Positions 12,301 through 26,100 are shown, numbered from the stretch's first letter. The stretch: 64,000 bases of DNA from Brachionus rotundiformis (GCA_016802295.1 JAESIW010000138.1:4863486-4927485), one strand, 5' to 3'. Made by a program: numbers and translations. Notes: generated from the letters alone by a model not told the origin.

Positions 12301-15300
12301 CTTATGGGCTCTTTTCAAGACAGCTAAAGATACACGAATGAGTGATTTTTTTAAAAATGACTTTAATGAACAAAAGTGGCAAACAGCTGCTCTAAAAAAT
12401 GCTTTTGTACTATTGGGTAAACAGAGATTCGAGCATGCGGCTGCTTTTTTTTTGCTTGCTAATCGCTTAAAAGATGCAATAGAAGTTTGTCTACGAAATC
12501 TAAATGATATCCAGTTGGCATTAGTCATTTCAAGATTATATTTCGAAACTAATTATGAGGAGCAAAATAACTTCATTCAGGAAATTTTGATGAATGAGAT
12601 TCTCAATTCCAAATGTCCTGACCCATTTTTGAGAAGTATGTCATATTGGTTCATTAAAGATTACAAAAATGCACTCAATACTCTTTATAATACCGATATA
12701 AATCATCTTGATATATTAAAGTCTTCTTCGGGTATATCTTGCTTGGGTAACTCGAACGATTCGATGATTTCTCATATATTTAATTTTTACAATTTTTTAA
12801 AAAATCATCCACTTGTTTTAAGACAAGAACTGAATAATAACCCTTCATTAAATAGTATTAACAATATAAAAAGTAAGGAAGTTAGTTCTATAGAAAGACG
12901 GCTTCATTTCATTGCGGCATTTTATCATCTAATCAATGGATGTCCATTACTTACGCTTGATATCTTAAGGCGCTTACCAAAATATATATCAATTAGAAAT
13001 GAATCAGATACACAAAAAACAAAAAAAGTTGATCGAAACAGTCTTGATGAACCTCTAGCGTTTAGTTCCAATTTGGTTGAGGATAAATCATCTAAAAAAG
13101 ACCAGAAAGCTGAATCGATCGATTGGTCTGTGTCAAATTTTGATGCATTTAACAAATTTAGAGATGAAGAGTTAGAATTAGAGCTTGACTTGAAAATCAG
13201 TGACAGTGAAGAAGAAACTGAAACTAATAAATTAGACTTAATAAATAAACAGAATGAAGATCAAGAAGAAAAACTTGAAGAAGAAAACGTTCAACAAGAA
13301 GATGAAGATAAGACTGTAGATACGTTTTGTCAACAATTAAAATTCATTTCATGTCTTAAGATTTTGATAGAAGAAATGTCTAACCTTGCTAATGGATTCG
13401 AAGTAATAGGAGGTCAGTTAAGATATTACATGTATTATTGGTTGGACAGAGAAACTAAATTGTTAAGAGAATTAGGCGATTATAAAGATTATAAAACTTT
13501 CAATTTAATATCATTCGAGGATGACTTGGGAGATGAGCTTAATTCTAAAAAGAATAATATAAGTTGTAGTCAAACATCTTCACTTTTACATGAAGAAGTT
13601 CTAAATGATCAAATTATGTTTCAACAAAAAATTAAAAGATTAAATAATCGAAAAACTTGGTTAAGATCAAATGAACTTCTTTTAAGAACATTGCTCAGCT
13701 ATTGCAGTTTGCATAGTGCAAGTGCCCAAGGTTTAATATCAGTTAAAATGGAATTGTTATTGTTGATTCAGGAATTGATGGAAGATCGTTCATCCACAGT
13801 AAAACAACTATTTGAACCAATGCCAATTTACACCACTACAACTATTCCATTATTATCAGCAAGTATAGCTAGTTCGAAAAACATGCTTGCCGGTCCTATT
13901 CAAATGCTTAGACGTTTGTCAACTGACTTATTATCTTCTATCTCATCGATTAATTTTTTTCCCACAATTTTCGATATTCCAATAATGATTACCACAATCA
14001 AAGAAATATCAGTTTCTCTTTCTTCATGTATTTATCAATGTTTGTGTGATAGTGATAATATTATTTATCAAATCAATCAAGATGTTAAAAAAACCAACAA
14101 ATCGTATTTAAATACACCTGGAGTTGCAATAAGAGAGCTAAGTCGCAACATTTTGTACAAAAGTGTTAGTATGATTAATGATGTTAAAAGTGAGATGAAA
14201 ATTGATGAACAAAAAAAAAATTCTAATGCAAAAATTGCTATTCAATCTCAACCAAAAGTATGGCCTGGTATTTCTAATTTGAATAAATTATTAGATCGAA
14301 ATAGTGATGATCAAGAATTACCTAAATTAAAGATCCTTTTATTTGAATCCTTAGTAGCAGTATATTCATCTCTCTTGCTAAATGCATTAGTTTTTTATGA
14401 CTGCTCCAATTTATATCGAATTTTAACGAAAGAATGGAACGAAAAAATGTGGAATAAATTATTTGGTGGTGCAACAACAATTGAATATAAATATAAATTT
14501 TCTTCTAATCCAGTTTCTTTAGGTAAAATTACAGTTGTTAAGATCATTTTTTTTAAATAGTGTTCAAATTTCTTATTTTAGACGATGAGAATCAAAAACA
14601 AAGAATCAGAATGAATGCAAGATTAGGTCATCGTTTAAATTCACTTGTATCTTCTAATAACATGTTAACAAACGATTCAAATACAATTCAAAATGCTCCA
14701 TCTGATGAAAGAGTATATTTAAGGGAAAAATTTATTCCACCCGAAATAAGCATGATTAATTATTTTTTAAATAAAGTAAATCTACAAAAAATTAATCGAT
14801 TGCAATTTCTTTCTTAAATAACTCAAAATTATTTTTTTTTAGGATGATTCGGAAGAAGAATTAGGCGATCAAAATTCATCAACTTACGAGGAATCTGATG
14901 TTGAGTGTGAAGCTAAAAAAGACGAATATGAAAATGATAATATCTCAAATCAAAAAAATAAACTAGAACATATGAATCCAAAATCATATTCTTGGTTTTT
15001 AATGAGATTTGCTATTTTGAAATATTCACTTTTTTGCATAAAATCTTTTCTTGCTGTCCTTGGAATTGAGCAAAATGGTAAATTGAAATATAATTTGTAA
15101 AATTTGTCATAATAAATAACTTTAATGCTAGAGATAGCTATTCTATCTCCTTTAATTCATCAGGTAATGAAAACGTTTGAAAAATGGAAGAAAAATTTGT
15201 TGAGTGAAATGAATTCTATTCATAAAGAAGGTCCACCAGTAGATTACAACATATTTGATCCTAATATATATACTTCTGACTCAACTAATAATTTCAGCGG

Positions 15301-17035
15301 TCCCAAAATATTTAAATATCAATTAATAATGGATCCAAATAAAACTCCTTTTATGTAATTAATTAAATAAGTTTTTTTAAAACATCTTAAAATAAAAAAA
15401 TTGATTTAGAAATGATAAATCGTCATTTGGAGCACGGCGTCTATGGAATTTTTTGGTTACAAAAAAATGCTTACACGATTTTTTTATTAGACAAATATTC
15501 AGGAGAGATCAAATTTCAAACAATCTTTCTAACTTTAATACACTAAATGAAATCGATAATTATTTAGTAAGAAATTGTAATGTACCAAGTGAAGTTTCAC
15601 AAGTGAACAGTTTATCAAAGTCATTCAAAATTAGCCATAAAGACCAAGATGCAATAAACTCTTTTTGCATAAATGAGGTTGGATTCTTTTAACCATATAA
15701 TTATTTTAATTTATAAAATTTTTTTAATATTCAGAGAAACAAAAATACTCTAGCATTTTGCACTAATAAGGAAATAATTGAAATTAATATTGGTGACATA
15801 CTAAACAGAAATGCATCAAAATTGGGTGATGATGATTATCAAACTGAAAGAAATTCTTTAAATAATCAACAACAAAATTTTCGAAAATTACAAGATCAAG
15901 ATATTTATGTTTTAGGAGATGCTTCTATTAATTTAAACAATACAAACTCTCCATCTTCATCAGAACAAAAGTTAACCCTAAATTCTGGATCCATGAAAAA
16001 TTTTCCTGGAAATATGGTAATAATTTCGACAATCAATTCAATAAATTTTTAAATTTTGATTTTTAAAAAAAATCTTAAATTCTAAAATTAATTCCAAATT
16101 ATTTCATAATTCTTTGTTAAGTTACTAAAACGAAGCATTAAAGACGTCAGAAAGCTCGCAAGTCATCCAACTTTACCATATTGTAAATTGAATAATTATT
16201 TTTAAAAATGATTTTCTAACATTTAAATTGTCCATTTAGATCTTAGCGGAACGGGAGATAGCATCGTTAAACTTTGGCATTGGGGTTCGCAAGATGCTTT
16301 ATCAACTGTTAAACAACAAGAAAAAAACAATTCAGCCTCTAAAATTACTCAAATTTTGTTTAATTCACATGGAAATAAATTCGGAGTTTCAGACATGGAT
16401 GGTTATCTTCATTTATATCAGCTTTTAGGATGTTCTTTTAAACCTTATTTGACAATGAGATGTCATAAAGTTATAAATGATTTTCTTTTTGTTGAATCAT
16501 CCTCTGTTTTGTTTACAATCGGAACTTTAAATGATTCATTTGTTATTTCACTTTGGGATACTCTAATGCCATCCAATAAATCTCTCATTAAAAGTAAAAT
16601 TTTAAACAAAAAATGCTCTTAATTGATATTTAATATTATCAAGGCTTTAGAGAACAAGATGTTCCAAGTGGTACTTGTGCAACTTATTCGCCACTTAATC
16701 ACCTTACATATTGCGGAACTAGAAAAGGAGATGTGCTTGTTTATGATATAAGAATGCATAAAAAACTTTCCAAATTTACAGTGCATGAATCTTCTGTAAA
16801 AACTATGGCTCTGAATGGAGATGAATATCTTTTAGCAACTGGCTCGAGTGAAGGATCGGTAAAAATATGGAATTTAAGATCATGCGAAATGAAATATAGT
16901 TTTCCAAATGAACATTCCAAGTCTTCTTTGATTAAGAGTTTTAATTCCGGAGTTAATCAACTAAGATTTGCTGACGATAACCGATTACTATCCTGTGGAG
17001 CTGATGGTTCTATAGGAATTAGAAGTTTTATTTAA
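6359..17035 (+). CDS. DMXL2: DmX-like protein / rabconnectin-3 alpha (V-ATPase assembly factor)
   Basis: Very large WD40 protein related to yeast Rav1 of the RAVE complex, which promotes V1-V0 assembly on endomembranes and synaptic vesicles. Seventeen exons join in phase to 3219 aa (vertebrate DMXL is about 3000): 6359-6445, 6502-6630, 6680-6748, 6799-7088, 7150-7216, 7273-7303, 7369-7477, 7528-7782, 7909-14522, 14582-14775, 14843-15077, 15132-15354, 15410-15677, 15735-16016, 16122-16182, 16240-16593, 16644-17035. It starts MNRHQVLTGAANIYE, close to the family N-terminus. WD repeats lie at both ends (CRIWTETVLPDD; KLWHWG; GSSEGSVKIWNLRS; last SCGADGSIGI). The Rav1-like helical region is in exon 9 (around QYGIGWWLKTPAIL and QRFEHAAAFFLLANRLKDA). 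Ser/Asn-rich and acidic insertions separate the domains. One 6.6-kb exon carries two thirds of the protein, while the other exons are 31-392 nt. DMXL1 versus DMXL2 cannot be decided. Confidence 0.95.
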
Positions 17036-17495
17036 TTAAAATTGGTTCAAAATGAATTTATTTTTGTAAAAAATTTTAATGTTTCAAAATGAAAATCATC
17101 ATTGCGTATTTAATGTAAATTATGTTTTCAAAAAATTTTTAAACGTTTTCATTTAATAAAATCCTACATTGGACCAATTATTTGACGACTTTTTTGTTAA
17201 AGTTTTATTGAATAAAAGAAATTTTCAAATGTTTAAAACAATATCCTAAATTTTTGAAAACTCTTTTGATCTTTTTTGATGCAAAACAACAAGCCACATT
17301 TTTTGAAAATTTTTTAACATATTCACACTGAATTGAAGAAGATTCAATTTTTGCATGACCAATTAGAGGTAGATGTTTAAAATATTTCATTTAACAATCA
17401 AATTTTGAATCTTGAGTTTTTATTAAAAAATTTCCAAACAAAAATAATCAAAAACAAAATTTTAAATAAAATTTGATATGATATATAAAAAATAA
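17036..17495. other. convergent intergenic spacer
   Basis: About 460 bp between the stop codons of DMXL (+) and the acyltransferase (-). AT-rich. A 61-codon ORF at 17205-17390 (-) shows no recognisable features and lies just beyond the acyltransferase stop, so it is not called as a gene. Confidence 0.5.
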
Positions 17496-18581
17496 TTACA
17501 ATATTTCGATCTTTGTTTCCTTATTTTTTAAATAATATTTTTTATGATCCTCAAAAAGTTCTACAAGTTCATTAATATATTCATCGTGAAGCTTATTAAT
17601 CTGTTCAGATGTTGGATTTTCTACTTTTTCTACTAAAATTGGTTTTCCAACTACTGTATGTATAGGAACTCTATATGGTAAAAGTCCAAGATTATAATTA
17701 AAAATTCCTCTACCACGAATGATTGGTAAACCTATGTTTAAATATTTCTTTGCGAAAATCTGAATTTTTTGTATAAATGAATCGTTTTTAACTTCTACTG
17801 TATTATAGACATCATTTTCACCAAAACTGATAACTGGTACAAGATTTGAACCTGTTTCTAAAGCTATTCGAACAAAGCCTTTTCGATTTTTGATTATGAG
17901 CTTATAAGTTCCTGGATAAGCTTGGTTTGATTCACTTAATTATAATTAATTTAGATTGCCGAAATATTAAAGAATTAAGGTTACAAACCGTGCTCCTCCA
18001 ATTAACAATGCACATACCTGTCCTTTTTTCTTGCATCTGTCTTTATTCGATAGAATGTACTTTAAACTTTTCTCTTCACATGCACAAGCGCCACACATCA
18101 TAAAGAATTCTCTCATTAATGGCGAAAAAAATTGTCCATTTAGAGTAATTAAATGAGGCTCCAATCCCGGAAATAAATGAGGAAAATTAGTTGCATCGGT
18201 AGCAAAATTAATCATTGCACTGAAGCACATCACTCCATGTGGACTAATGCCAAATATGTAATTTTGATTAGGATCTAGATCAACTGTTTTTATTAGCTTA
18301 ATTGGAAAATAATCCTTAAAATATTTCCATATTGACCATGTACGACTCCAAGATACTTTACGACCTCCTGAATAAGGACGATCATAATCAATATAATACC
18401 ATATTGCGTATAGAAATGATAACCAATAAAACTTTGTAAATAAAAGATAAAAAAAGAAGAAAAAACCAAGAATACTAAAGGCTTGTAGAAATAGAAGCAC
18501 ATAAAATAAAACAGACAAGGTTTGTAGGCGTCTTTCTAAAGGGAGTGATAAAGGAGCAAATTGTATTCCAAGTATTTTCAT
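17496..18581 (-). CDS. DGAT2/MOGAT-family acyltransferase
   Basis: Probable ER membrane acyl-CoA acyltransferase of the DGAT2 family (di- or monoacylglycerol, or wax alcohol, as acceptor). Two exons, 18581-17989 and 17934-17496, give 343 aa, the normal family length. Features in order: N-terminal FAPLSLPLERRLQTL and a long hydrophobic hairpin (residues about 20-60); SRTWSIWKYFKDYFPIKL; the active-site block NYIFGISPHGV; GQFFSPLMREFFM; GGAR across the splice; NRKGFVRIALETGSNLVPV with SFGEND; RGRGIFNYNLGLLPYRVPI; and a C-terminal HDEYINELVELFEDHKKYY. The family active-site motif is HPHG; here the first histidine is serine (SPHG) while the rest is intact. Substrate cannot be read from sequence. 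The missing histidine makes activity uncertain even though the reading frame is sound. Confidence 0.92.
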
Positions 18582-19139
18582 TTTATTCGTCTCATGTGTT
18601 TTATAAATTAATTTTCTTATTAAAGAAAATTGTTATCGGTTGAATTTAATTTGGATAATTAATTTTATCAAATCAGCGTCTTTTTATTTCGTTTAAGTAA
18701 TATATTAAGTTTTAGAAAAAATGATAAAAAATTTAAATAAAAAATTGTTGTTTTATTATAGAATAATATAAGTTAAATTAAGAATTAAAAAGCTATTTAT
18801 GTCTTAACAATTCTAGCCTAAAACATTACAAGTAAACTATCATATTGTTAAATATAACATAGCTTTTTCTCAAAAACAATTTCAAGTCAAAAAATAATAA
18901 ATTTTTATATATTTTATTTTATACAGACATTGATCTTATTTAAAATTTAAGAATTGAGATTATTGAATTAATATAGGTTTAAAAAAATTTTCAATTAAAT
19001 TTTAGTTTAAATTAAATAATTAAAGAATATTTTTCGTCTTAATATACACAACATTTTTAAGGTAAAGCAAAAAATTCAATAAATAAAAAATTGAATCTAA
19101 AATTTATTGTTAAATCTTAAATTAAATTTTTAAAAAATG
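18582..19139. other. intergenic, no gene seen
   Basis: AT-rich spacer between the acyltransferase start and the innexin stop. It must contain the acyltransferase promoter. No other feature recognised. Confidence 0.5.
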
Positions 19140-20705
19140 CTACACGGTATTTTCGTCATACAAAATATAACATTTTTCTTTAAAACTGTTAAGCAATAAT
19201 GTGACCAATTCTCGAGTTACTATTTCGTTTGTATTTTTAGATATTAGTTTTATAATAAAAATATTATCTTTAAGCAAAAGATTATTAGTCATATGCTCAA
19301 TTATATCTATATCAAAATCATTTCTTGAGATATTATTTCGAAATAAAAATGAATATAATGCAGTCTTCATTCTATTTGATTTTGCTGCATTTATGTTAAT
19401 CGCTGATTGACTTGACCGCATAAAATGTCTTTTTAAAAAGTCAAACTTAACTCTAGTTGAAAAATAATAACCTAACCATTTCATTAAATTGTAAATGTTG
19501 AGCAGATTCAATAAAAATAACCAGAACCAAAGTATTGTAAATATTTTTTCAGTGAAGATATTAACTGGCACTACACATTGAACTGTATGTCTATGCAGTC
19601 TGTCACCTAGCATTCTAATATTAAAATCACAAAAAACAACTGTATGAAACATTAATAATCTATTTTGTTCACCAAATAATTGACCATGTTCGATTAAGTT
19701 AATAATTGTTTTATAGCCGAATAAAAACCCCTTGATGATATTTGTATTGGTTGTAAATGTTATGTCATTTCTTTGGCTGTCATCATTATGATAGAATTCA
19801 TTTGATTTCGTTTCTCCTGATATAAAAATATTAAGAATAAAAAACTGACCAAAACAATTAATAATATATAATATCTTAATAATCAAATAGATGCCAAACA
19901 ATCCTATCTTATAACTATCTCTTGTTATCGCTTTTTGATTTTGATTATTTTGATTTTTAAAATAACTATTTAATTTGTTTTTAACTGGTTTAAGTTTTAA
20001 AAGGCCAACTATTCGATCAAAAAATGCTATTTTGGTTTTAATTTGATTTTTATTAAATTGCTTGAATGAATCAGGGTTATTTTTTAAAGTAAATTTAGAA
20101 TCCTGATTAGCGCATTTACTATAGTATTCATTTGTTCTATCCAAATGCTTAACCAAATATTTAAGTAATATTTCTCTTTCAATTTGATTACGACATTTTT
20201 GAGAGTCAAAAGCCAAGCTTAACAAGGTAGTAATATCATAAACAGATCTTTTTATAATATTTTTCCAACAAAAGAATGGAAAATAAAATAAAATAGCCTG
20301 AATTAATAATAAAAATGGATAATATGTAATTATATTTTCAATTTTTAAAAACTTCATGTGAGAAGTATTATGGTGTAATTGGTGCTCTTCGTTTATTTTT
20401 AGATTTAATTGATTATAATTCTTTTTATTAATATTATTATTTGTAATAGTTTCTATTGGCACAAAAAATGATCTTGAAATCCAACAAATATTATTTGTAT
20501 ATTCAACATGTGCTCCGGTAAAATGAGCTGGACAAAAGCATGCTAAAGGTTCTCCAATGTACTGTTTTGAAGTCAAAATTGTCACAAACGCTAAAATTAT
20601 AATAACACTATATTTTCGATTGAGACGATCAACAAAATCATCACATGAATCGTTTCGATCATGACTTACTATCAATTGTACTAAGAATTCGAAGATAAAA
20701 TACAT
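19140..20705 (-). CDS. innexin (gap-junction channel protein)
   Basis: Four-pass membrane protein forming gap junctions or hemichannels in invertebrates. Single exon, 521 aa, at the long end for innexins (usually 370-480). Seen: TM1 at YSVIIILAFVTILTSK; extracellular loop 1 with CFCPAHFTGAHVEYTNNICW, which has the expected cysteine spacing; a TM2 entry TYYPFLLLIQAILFYFPFF in the position of the family's YYQWV signature, but without QWV; TM3 around IGLFGIYLIIKILYIINCF; loop 2 ending VVFCDFNIRMLGDRLHRHTVQC with its two cysteines; and TM4 KIFTILWFWLFLLNLL. The loop between TM1 and TM2 carries an unusual Asn/Lys-rich insertion. The intracellular C-terminus is about 110 residues. No close paralogue lies nearby. 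Confidence 0.95.
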   Translation of the reverse strand: MYFIFEFLVQLIVSHDRNDSCDDFVDRLNRKYSVIIILAFVTILTSKQYIGEPLACFCPAHFTGAHVEYTNNICWISRSFFVPIETITNNNINKKNYNQLNLKINEEHQLHHNTSHMKFLKIENIITYYPFLLLIQAILFYFPFFCWKNIIKRSVYDITTLLSLAFDSQKCRNQIEREILLKYLVKHLDRTNEYYSKCANQDSKFTLKNNPDSFKQFNKNQIKTKIAFFDRIVGLLKLKPVKNKLNSYFKNQNNQNQKAITRDSYKIGLFGIYLIIKILYIINCFGQFFILNIFISGETKSNEFYHNDDSQRNDITFTTNTNIIKGFLFGYKTIINLIEHGQLFGEQNRLLMFHTVVFCDFNIRMLGDRLHRHTVQCVVPVNIFTEKIFTILWFWLFLLNLLNIYNLMKWLGYYFSTRVKFDFLKRHFMRSSQSAININAAKSNRMKTALYSFLFRNNISRNDFDIDIIEHMTNNLLLKDNIFIIKLISKNTNEIVTRELVTLLLNSFKEKCYILYDENTV

Positions 20706-23132
20706 TTTTACACTTTCATGACTATTTCTATCATATAAAAATAAAATTTATGTTTAATGAGAATTTTTTAATAAAATTCATTAATAAACCACAAAAACTT
20801 TTAAAAAGGATATTAAAATGATATTAAAAATGGATATTAAAAAAAGCTTTTTATCAATATTTAGAAAGAAAATAATTTACCAATTTTTACAAAAATAAAT
20901 TTACTCCAAACTTTTTTTCATTTAGAATATAAATTTAAATCTGTTATCTCTCGTACAAAATCAAAAATTAAAATTCTCACAAATTCAATTCAATAATGAT
21001 ATTTATTATTTAATTAATAAAATTCTATTGTATGAAACTTGAAAAAAATTAGAAAAATACTCAAATTATCTTACTTGAAGGGTTTTTTTAGTTATCATTT
21101 GTTTGATTTAGATTTCAATTAAGAATTAATGCTTGAATAATATTTGTTTTCTAAAAAGGAATGCAATTTGCTTCGTTACAATTCAAAAATCTCAAACAGT
21201 GTAGAAAATAAATGCTGAGAAAACTCTTCTCCCATAACTCCCAAGATTAATTAGAATTATGGCTAAAAACTTATTTGAGTATCAAATGAATTTTAACAAA
21301 ATAATCAAGAATCGAGACATTTTTGTCGCAATTCTTATTCTCAAGCGTTTATTGAATAATTGCAAAAGTTTGAAAATGAAATATAATCCCAGATCCCATT
21401 TAAAAAAATGACGAGTTACTCACTTGGGATATTAAAAAGTAACTGTGATGAAAATAGTATTTACCTATTGAAATTAATTCAAATTTCATTTAGTTATTAA
21501 ATATTTGTGATTAAACAGAACTTTAATTTAGAAGAAAATTTGAAACAAAAATTAAAAAAGAAACATTTTTAAATATAAAAATAATACATAAGCTTAAAAT
21601 TTACTTTCAAAAATTAAATAATAAAAACTTCTAAGTCTTTGCATAAAATCGATTAAAAATATAATAGGATATTAGTTAACGATTGAATTATTTTAAATAT
21701 TGTTTATTTATTAAGAATCACTTGAATTCATCTTTTAAAAAATTTAAATTTAAGAGGAAAATTACTTTTGTGTTATATTTTTAAAATTTTGTCTTAAAAT
21801 TATTGTGTTGAAAAAAATTCATTCCTAGTCAAGAGAAATAAATTTTCATCAAAATAAATGTAAAAAAACATTTATCATAAATTTAAACTAAAATTCTACA
21901 AAATAAAATATTTTTTTTTTTAAGATTTTTTTCTATTCAATAATTTATTATGATATAATTCTTTCTTAAAGCGTTTGAATTTTTTTTATCGAACTTATCG
22001 ACTAGAATTAATATTTGATAAATATTTTTAAATTTATTAACGACTGATAAAATATAATTTTATCATTTCAGTTATTGAAAATTTAATAACTTAGTTATAT
22101 ATTCATATATTCAATCAGATAAAATTTAATTATCTTTAAATTTGAAAAATAATCTGAGCATATGAACTAGTCTATTATGTTTTAATTTAGAGAATTTTTT
22201 TAAAAATCAACTCTAAAAATCAAATTAATTTTAACGAAATAAATCGAATCTTGAAAATGTTTGCTTTTCTCATTATTTTTGTCATTACTAAAAAGATAAT
22301 TTTATTTAAAATTAGAGCTTTTATGAAAAGTGATTATTATCTGTTAACTATTCACATTTTAGATATCTGTGCAATTAAAATCTGATTATAAGAATAAATT
22401 TATTCTGAAATATTATCTACAATACTCCTATTTTCAAATCAAATCAAAAACAATCAATTAAAACAGAATACATTAAAAGATAATTTAATTAGAAAATATT
22501 TAATTTCTTCATTATCAGTTTTTCTAAAAATTGTTAAAGCTTAACAATTCAAATTAATAAAACAACACATATTATATACTAACTAATACCTTGTAGGTTA
22601 TGGCTATATCAAGTTTATATTTTTCTTCAAATTTTTAATAATATCAAAGAAAACAAAAAAGAGCAATACAATATTATTTTTCTCTATTAAGTATTTTATC
22701 AATTAGACGATTTAATATTTTCAACAAATATCAAATAAACAAATATTTATATGATAAATAGTTTCTAGTTCTCAATTTTAAATATTCAGTTTTACTTAAG
22801 CAAAAACAATTAATTATTTCAAATTTTAAATATTTTTTAAACAATTATGCATAGCATTTGATTAAAATAAAGATGGTTTAGCATGTTGATTGATATTTAA
22901 AATTTAAAACTCATATAATTAAATTAATCTCCTACCTTTAATTCATTAATGTATTTTAATCTATATGGAATTTAATAAGCTGTATTATTTCAGAAGCGAG
23001 ATATTTAAACTTTATAAAATAAAAATTGCATAAACTAAAATTTTCGATTTTTTATTCAAGATATTAAGTTTTACTCGATTTTTTTGTTTTTAATTAAATC
23101 TTTATTCTTAGAGTTTTAATATCGCTTTCATT
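20706..23132. other. 2.4-kb intergenic region, no gene seen
   Basis: Long, extremely AT-rich stretch upstream of the innexin and downstream of the PAN-module gene. No ORF of coding character, no repeat with clear ends and no RNA gene were recognised. It contains the innexin promoter by position. Confidence 0.5.
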
Positions 23133-26100
23133 TTAGGATCGATTCGAATATTTTTTAACAAGAAATATGCTTCCAATTCCACCAAAAACTATACTCAATA
23201 ATCCAAATAAAATTGATAAAACTGCTAGAGTTGATTTTGACGAATCTGAATTCCTAGATACCGAACTTGTAGCAAAAAAATATTCCCCTTTAAATTTTTA
23301 AGATAAATAATGAACAGAAAATTAAAAAATTTACGTCTGTAGTGTGCACATTTATCTTTTTCAACATTTTCAGTCGGTGTTGCACTCGTTTGCAAGGCAC
23401 TATTCAAAATGCATGTTTTTGATTCAGGACAATAATCAAATGATTTACAATTAAAACCATCTGAATTAATACATTCAAAACTACAAAAATCTAAATTATT
23501 CACATCTTTAAATACAACTTCCCCTTTTAGTGGTATTTCATTTGTATTAATATAAGTAAAATCTGATATATATTTCCCTTTTTGTTTAAATTTCAAGTAA
23601 AATTTATTTATTTATTTATTTTACTAGCTTTACTTGAATAATGGTCACACATCAGATTAGATGAACTTTCTATTGAACCATCTATTATATGTCTTTCACT
23701 TAAATAACATTCTTTAGTATTTGGACAATAATTAAATGATCTACAATGAATATCAAGTTCGTTATCACATTTCGAAGCACAATCGCTTGAACTAGAGACA
23801 GGCTGTACTTTTTTATCATTAGGGTTTATGCTAGCCTTTGTTTTAAAAACGGTATAATGTGCTAGTGCATCCTCTAAAATAAATAAAGTTTTTAAAAGTT
23901 GAAATTGAATGAGAATAATTACTCTCATATATGTCACAATAACTATTTTCCTCATAATTTGCAGATCCTTCGACTATCATATCTTTGCTGAGCAAGCATT
24001 CAGATGTAAGAAAGCAAAAATGAAAAGAATTGCAAGTAGAACCGATTTCATCTGTGCATTTTTTAGCACATTCATCAATGTTTGTATTCAGGTATATATT
24101 AGCATCGTTTTTTTTGTATTTAAAGTTAGGTTTTTTTAAATTATATTTTGACAGATAAAAAGCTATATTATTAAGTAAAATTAAAATTAATTTAAGTAAA
24201 AAGAAATCAAATTCTTACTTGTTCCGAAACGGTTTTCATCGTTTTTTATTTCTTCGACCGATATAGAATCTAATACTATTTGGTAAGGTTGATTTTCAAA
24301 ATCATATACTTGCATTTCAAATGATGTCGAGTTGCTGTTTAATTTAATATTCAAGTCGCTCCAAACAACGTATTTTTCCGAAAATTTGACATAATACAAT
24401 GAATTTCCTTTAAAAATTAATTAAAAAAAGTTAAAAACTTTTAGACATTAGTTGTTACTAGAATAGTGGTCGTATGTTGTTGTAAAAGATGAAAATGTAC
24501 CATTGCTATAATGCTTTTTATTCAAATAGCATCCCTTACTACTATTACTATAATCAAAACTGAGGCATTCAGTACTTCCTAGGCATTTTATAGCACAAGC
24601 TTCAGCTGATGGAATATTCGAAGAATAAGTAAAACCCGTTGAAGTCAAAAGTTTTTTGGGAAACAGTTTAAACAATTCTTAGAATAAGTTATTAAATTAA
24701 AATAATTAAAATTTTAACTAATACTTAAGGGTTCTGGTCCTGGCAATATGTCAGACCGCACATAGACATAACCATCGTCGGAAAGAGAAACCTAAAATTT
24801 TAAAATAAACACTATTTAAATATTCAAAAGATTTACTTTTGGAATCGAAAATCGCAACGAGCCTTCGCCAGTTAAATTTTTAAGAACTAGATACATTTTT
24901 TTTGGAAGAACTTTGTTTATATTAATTCGCCGAAGTATTTGAAGGTGAATTTCTAAAAAAAGATTTTAATTATTTAAATGTTATTTAAAATGGTTATTAG
25001 TATAATTATTCAACTATTTATTTATTTTTTATTTATTTATTTATCTATTTCAGTAGACGCCTATAAGGCGATGCTAAAAAAAAAAAAAAAAAATAAAAAT
25101 AAAAAAAGAGAAAAATATAAAAAGATTAAAGACAAATGTTTGAAATCATAAATGGTTATTAGTATAATTATTCTACTATATTATAAACTGATCTGCTAAA
25201 TTAGCACAGTTACCTGTTTTAGGTTTAAAAACAGCTCTAAATGAAATCAACGAATCACTACCATAGCATTTAGAAACATCAAAATGATGAATATCGATTT
25301 CTGAAGTTTCGAAGTTGTAAAATGTAGACACAGAAGAGAATTGTGCCTAAAAATATATTATAAAAAAATAAATTATTGAATTAAAAATTAAACTTACTTC
25401 TAAAGATTTTTTTGCTAATCTTTTAGGAATGTTTGTTTCTTTTTGGCTAAGACCTTGTGAAGTAAAATTTTTCTATACAATTTTTAAATTTAAGTTAGAT
25501 ATTTGAATTAAATATATGTTTAAATATTACTGGAGTAAAAATGTATTCATTTACAGCTGAAATTCCTTTAGAAATATCAGTTTTAGCAACAAAAATATCA
25601 GACATTAAACCATCAATTTCACGTTGACCGGTATAAATATAATCTAGATCTAGTTCTAATAAACTATTTACTGATTTGCTTCTTAGTGCATATCCATTGC
25701 CAGAGTCTAACATTGACTGAGTGAAATTATAATCTGAAGCGAAAGCGAATGGATCGATTGACTCAATATTGCAACGTCCTGTATGTTTATTTGTAATATA
25801 TGAGACCCCAATTGAATAATCATTAACAAAAATATGAGGATATCTATCGAAAGTTATATCACTATTGTTGTTAAATCTATCTCTTGTTTCATAACGTACT
25901 ATTTGTAAATTTGAATCAAACTCGATATCCTTATTTACACAGAGATAATAGAAATAAAATAAAATTTTAATAAAATAAAAAGCTAATTTAAGGCATAAAA
26001 ATTAGCAGAAAATTTTTTTATTTTAATTATATCAATTTAATTACCGTAATATGAGATATTACTCCTTTTGAAACTATTTCTTCTGAAAATTTTACACTTT

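Noticed and set aside
17205..17390. 61-codon ORF on the - strand after the acyltransferase
   Set aside because: No recognisable domain, no splice partner and only average length for chance ORFs here.
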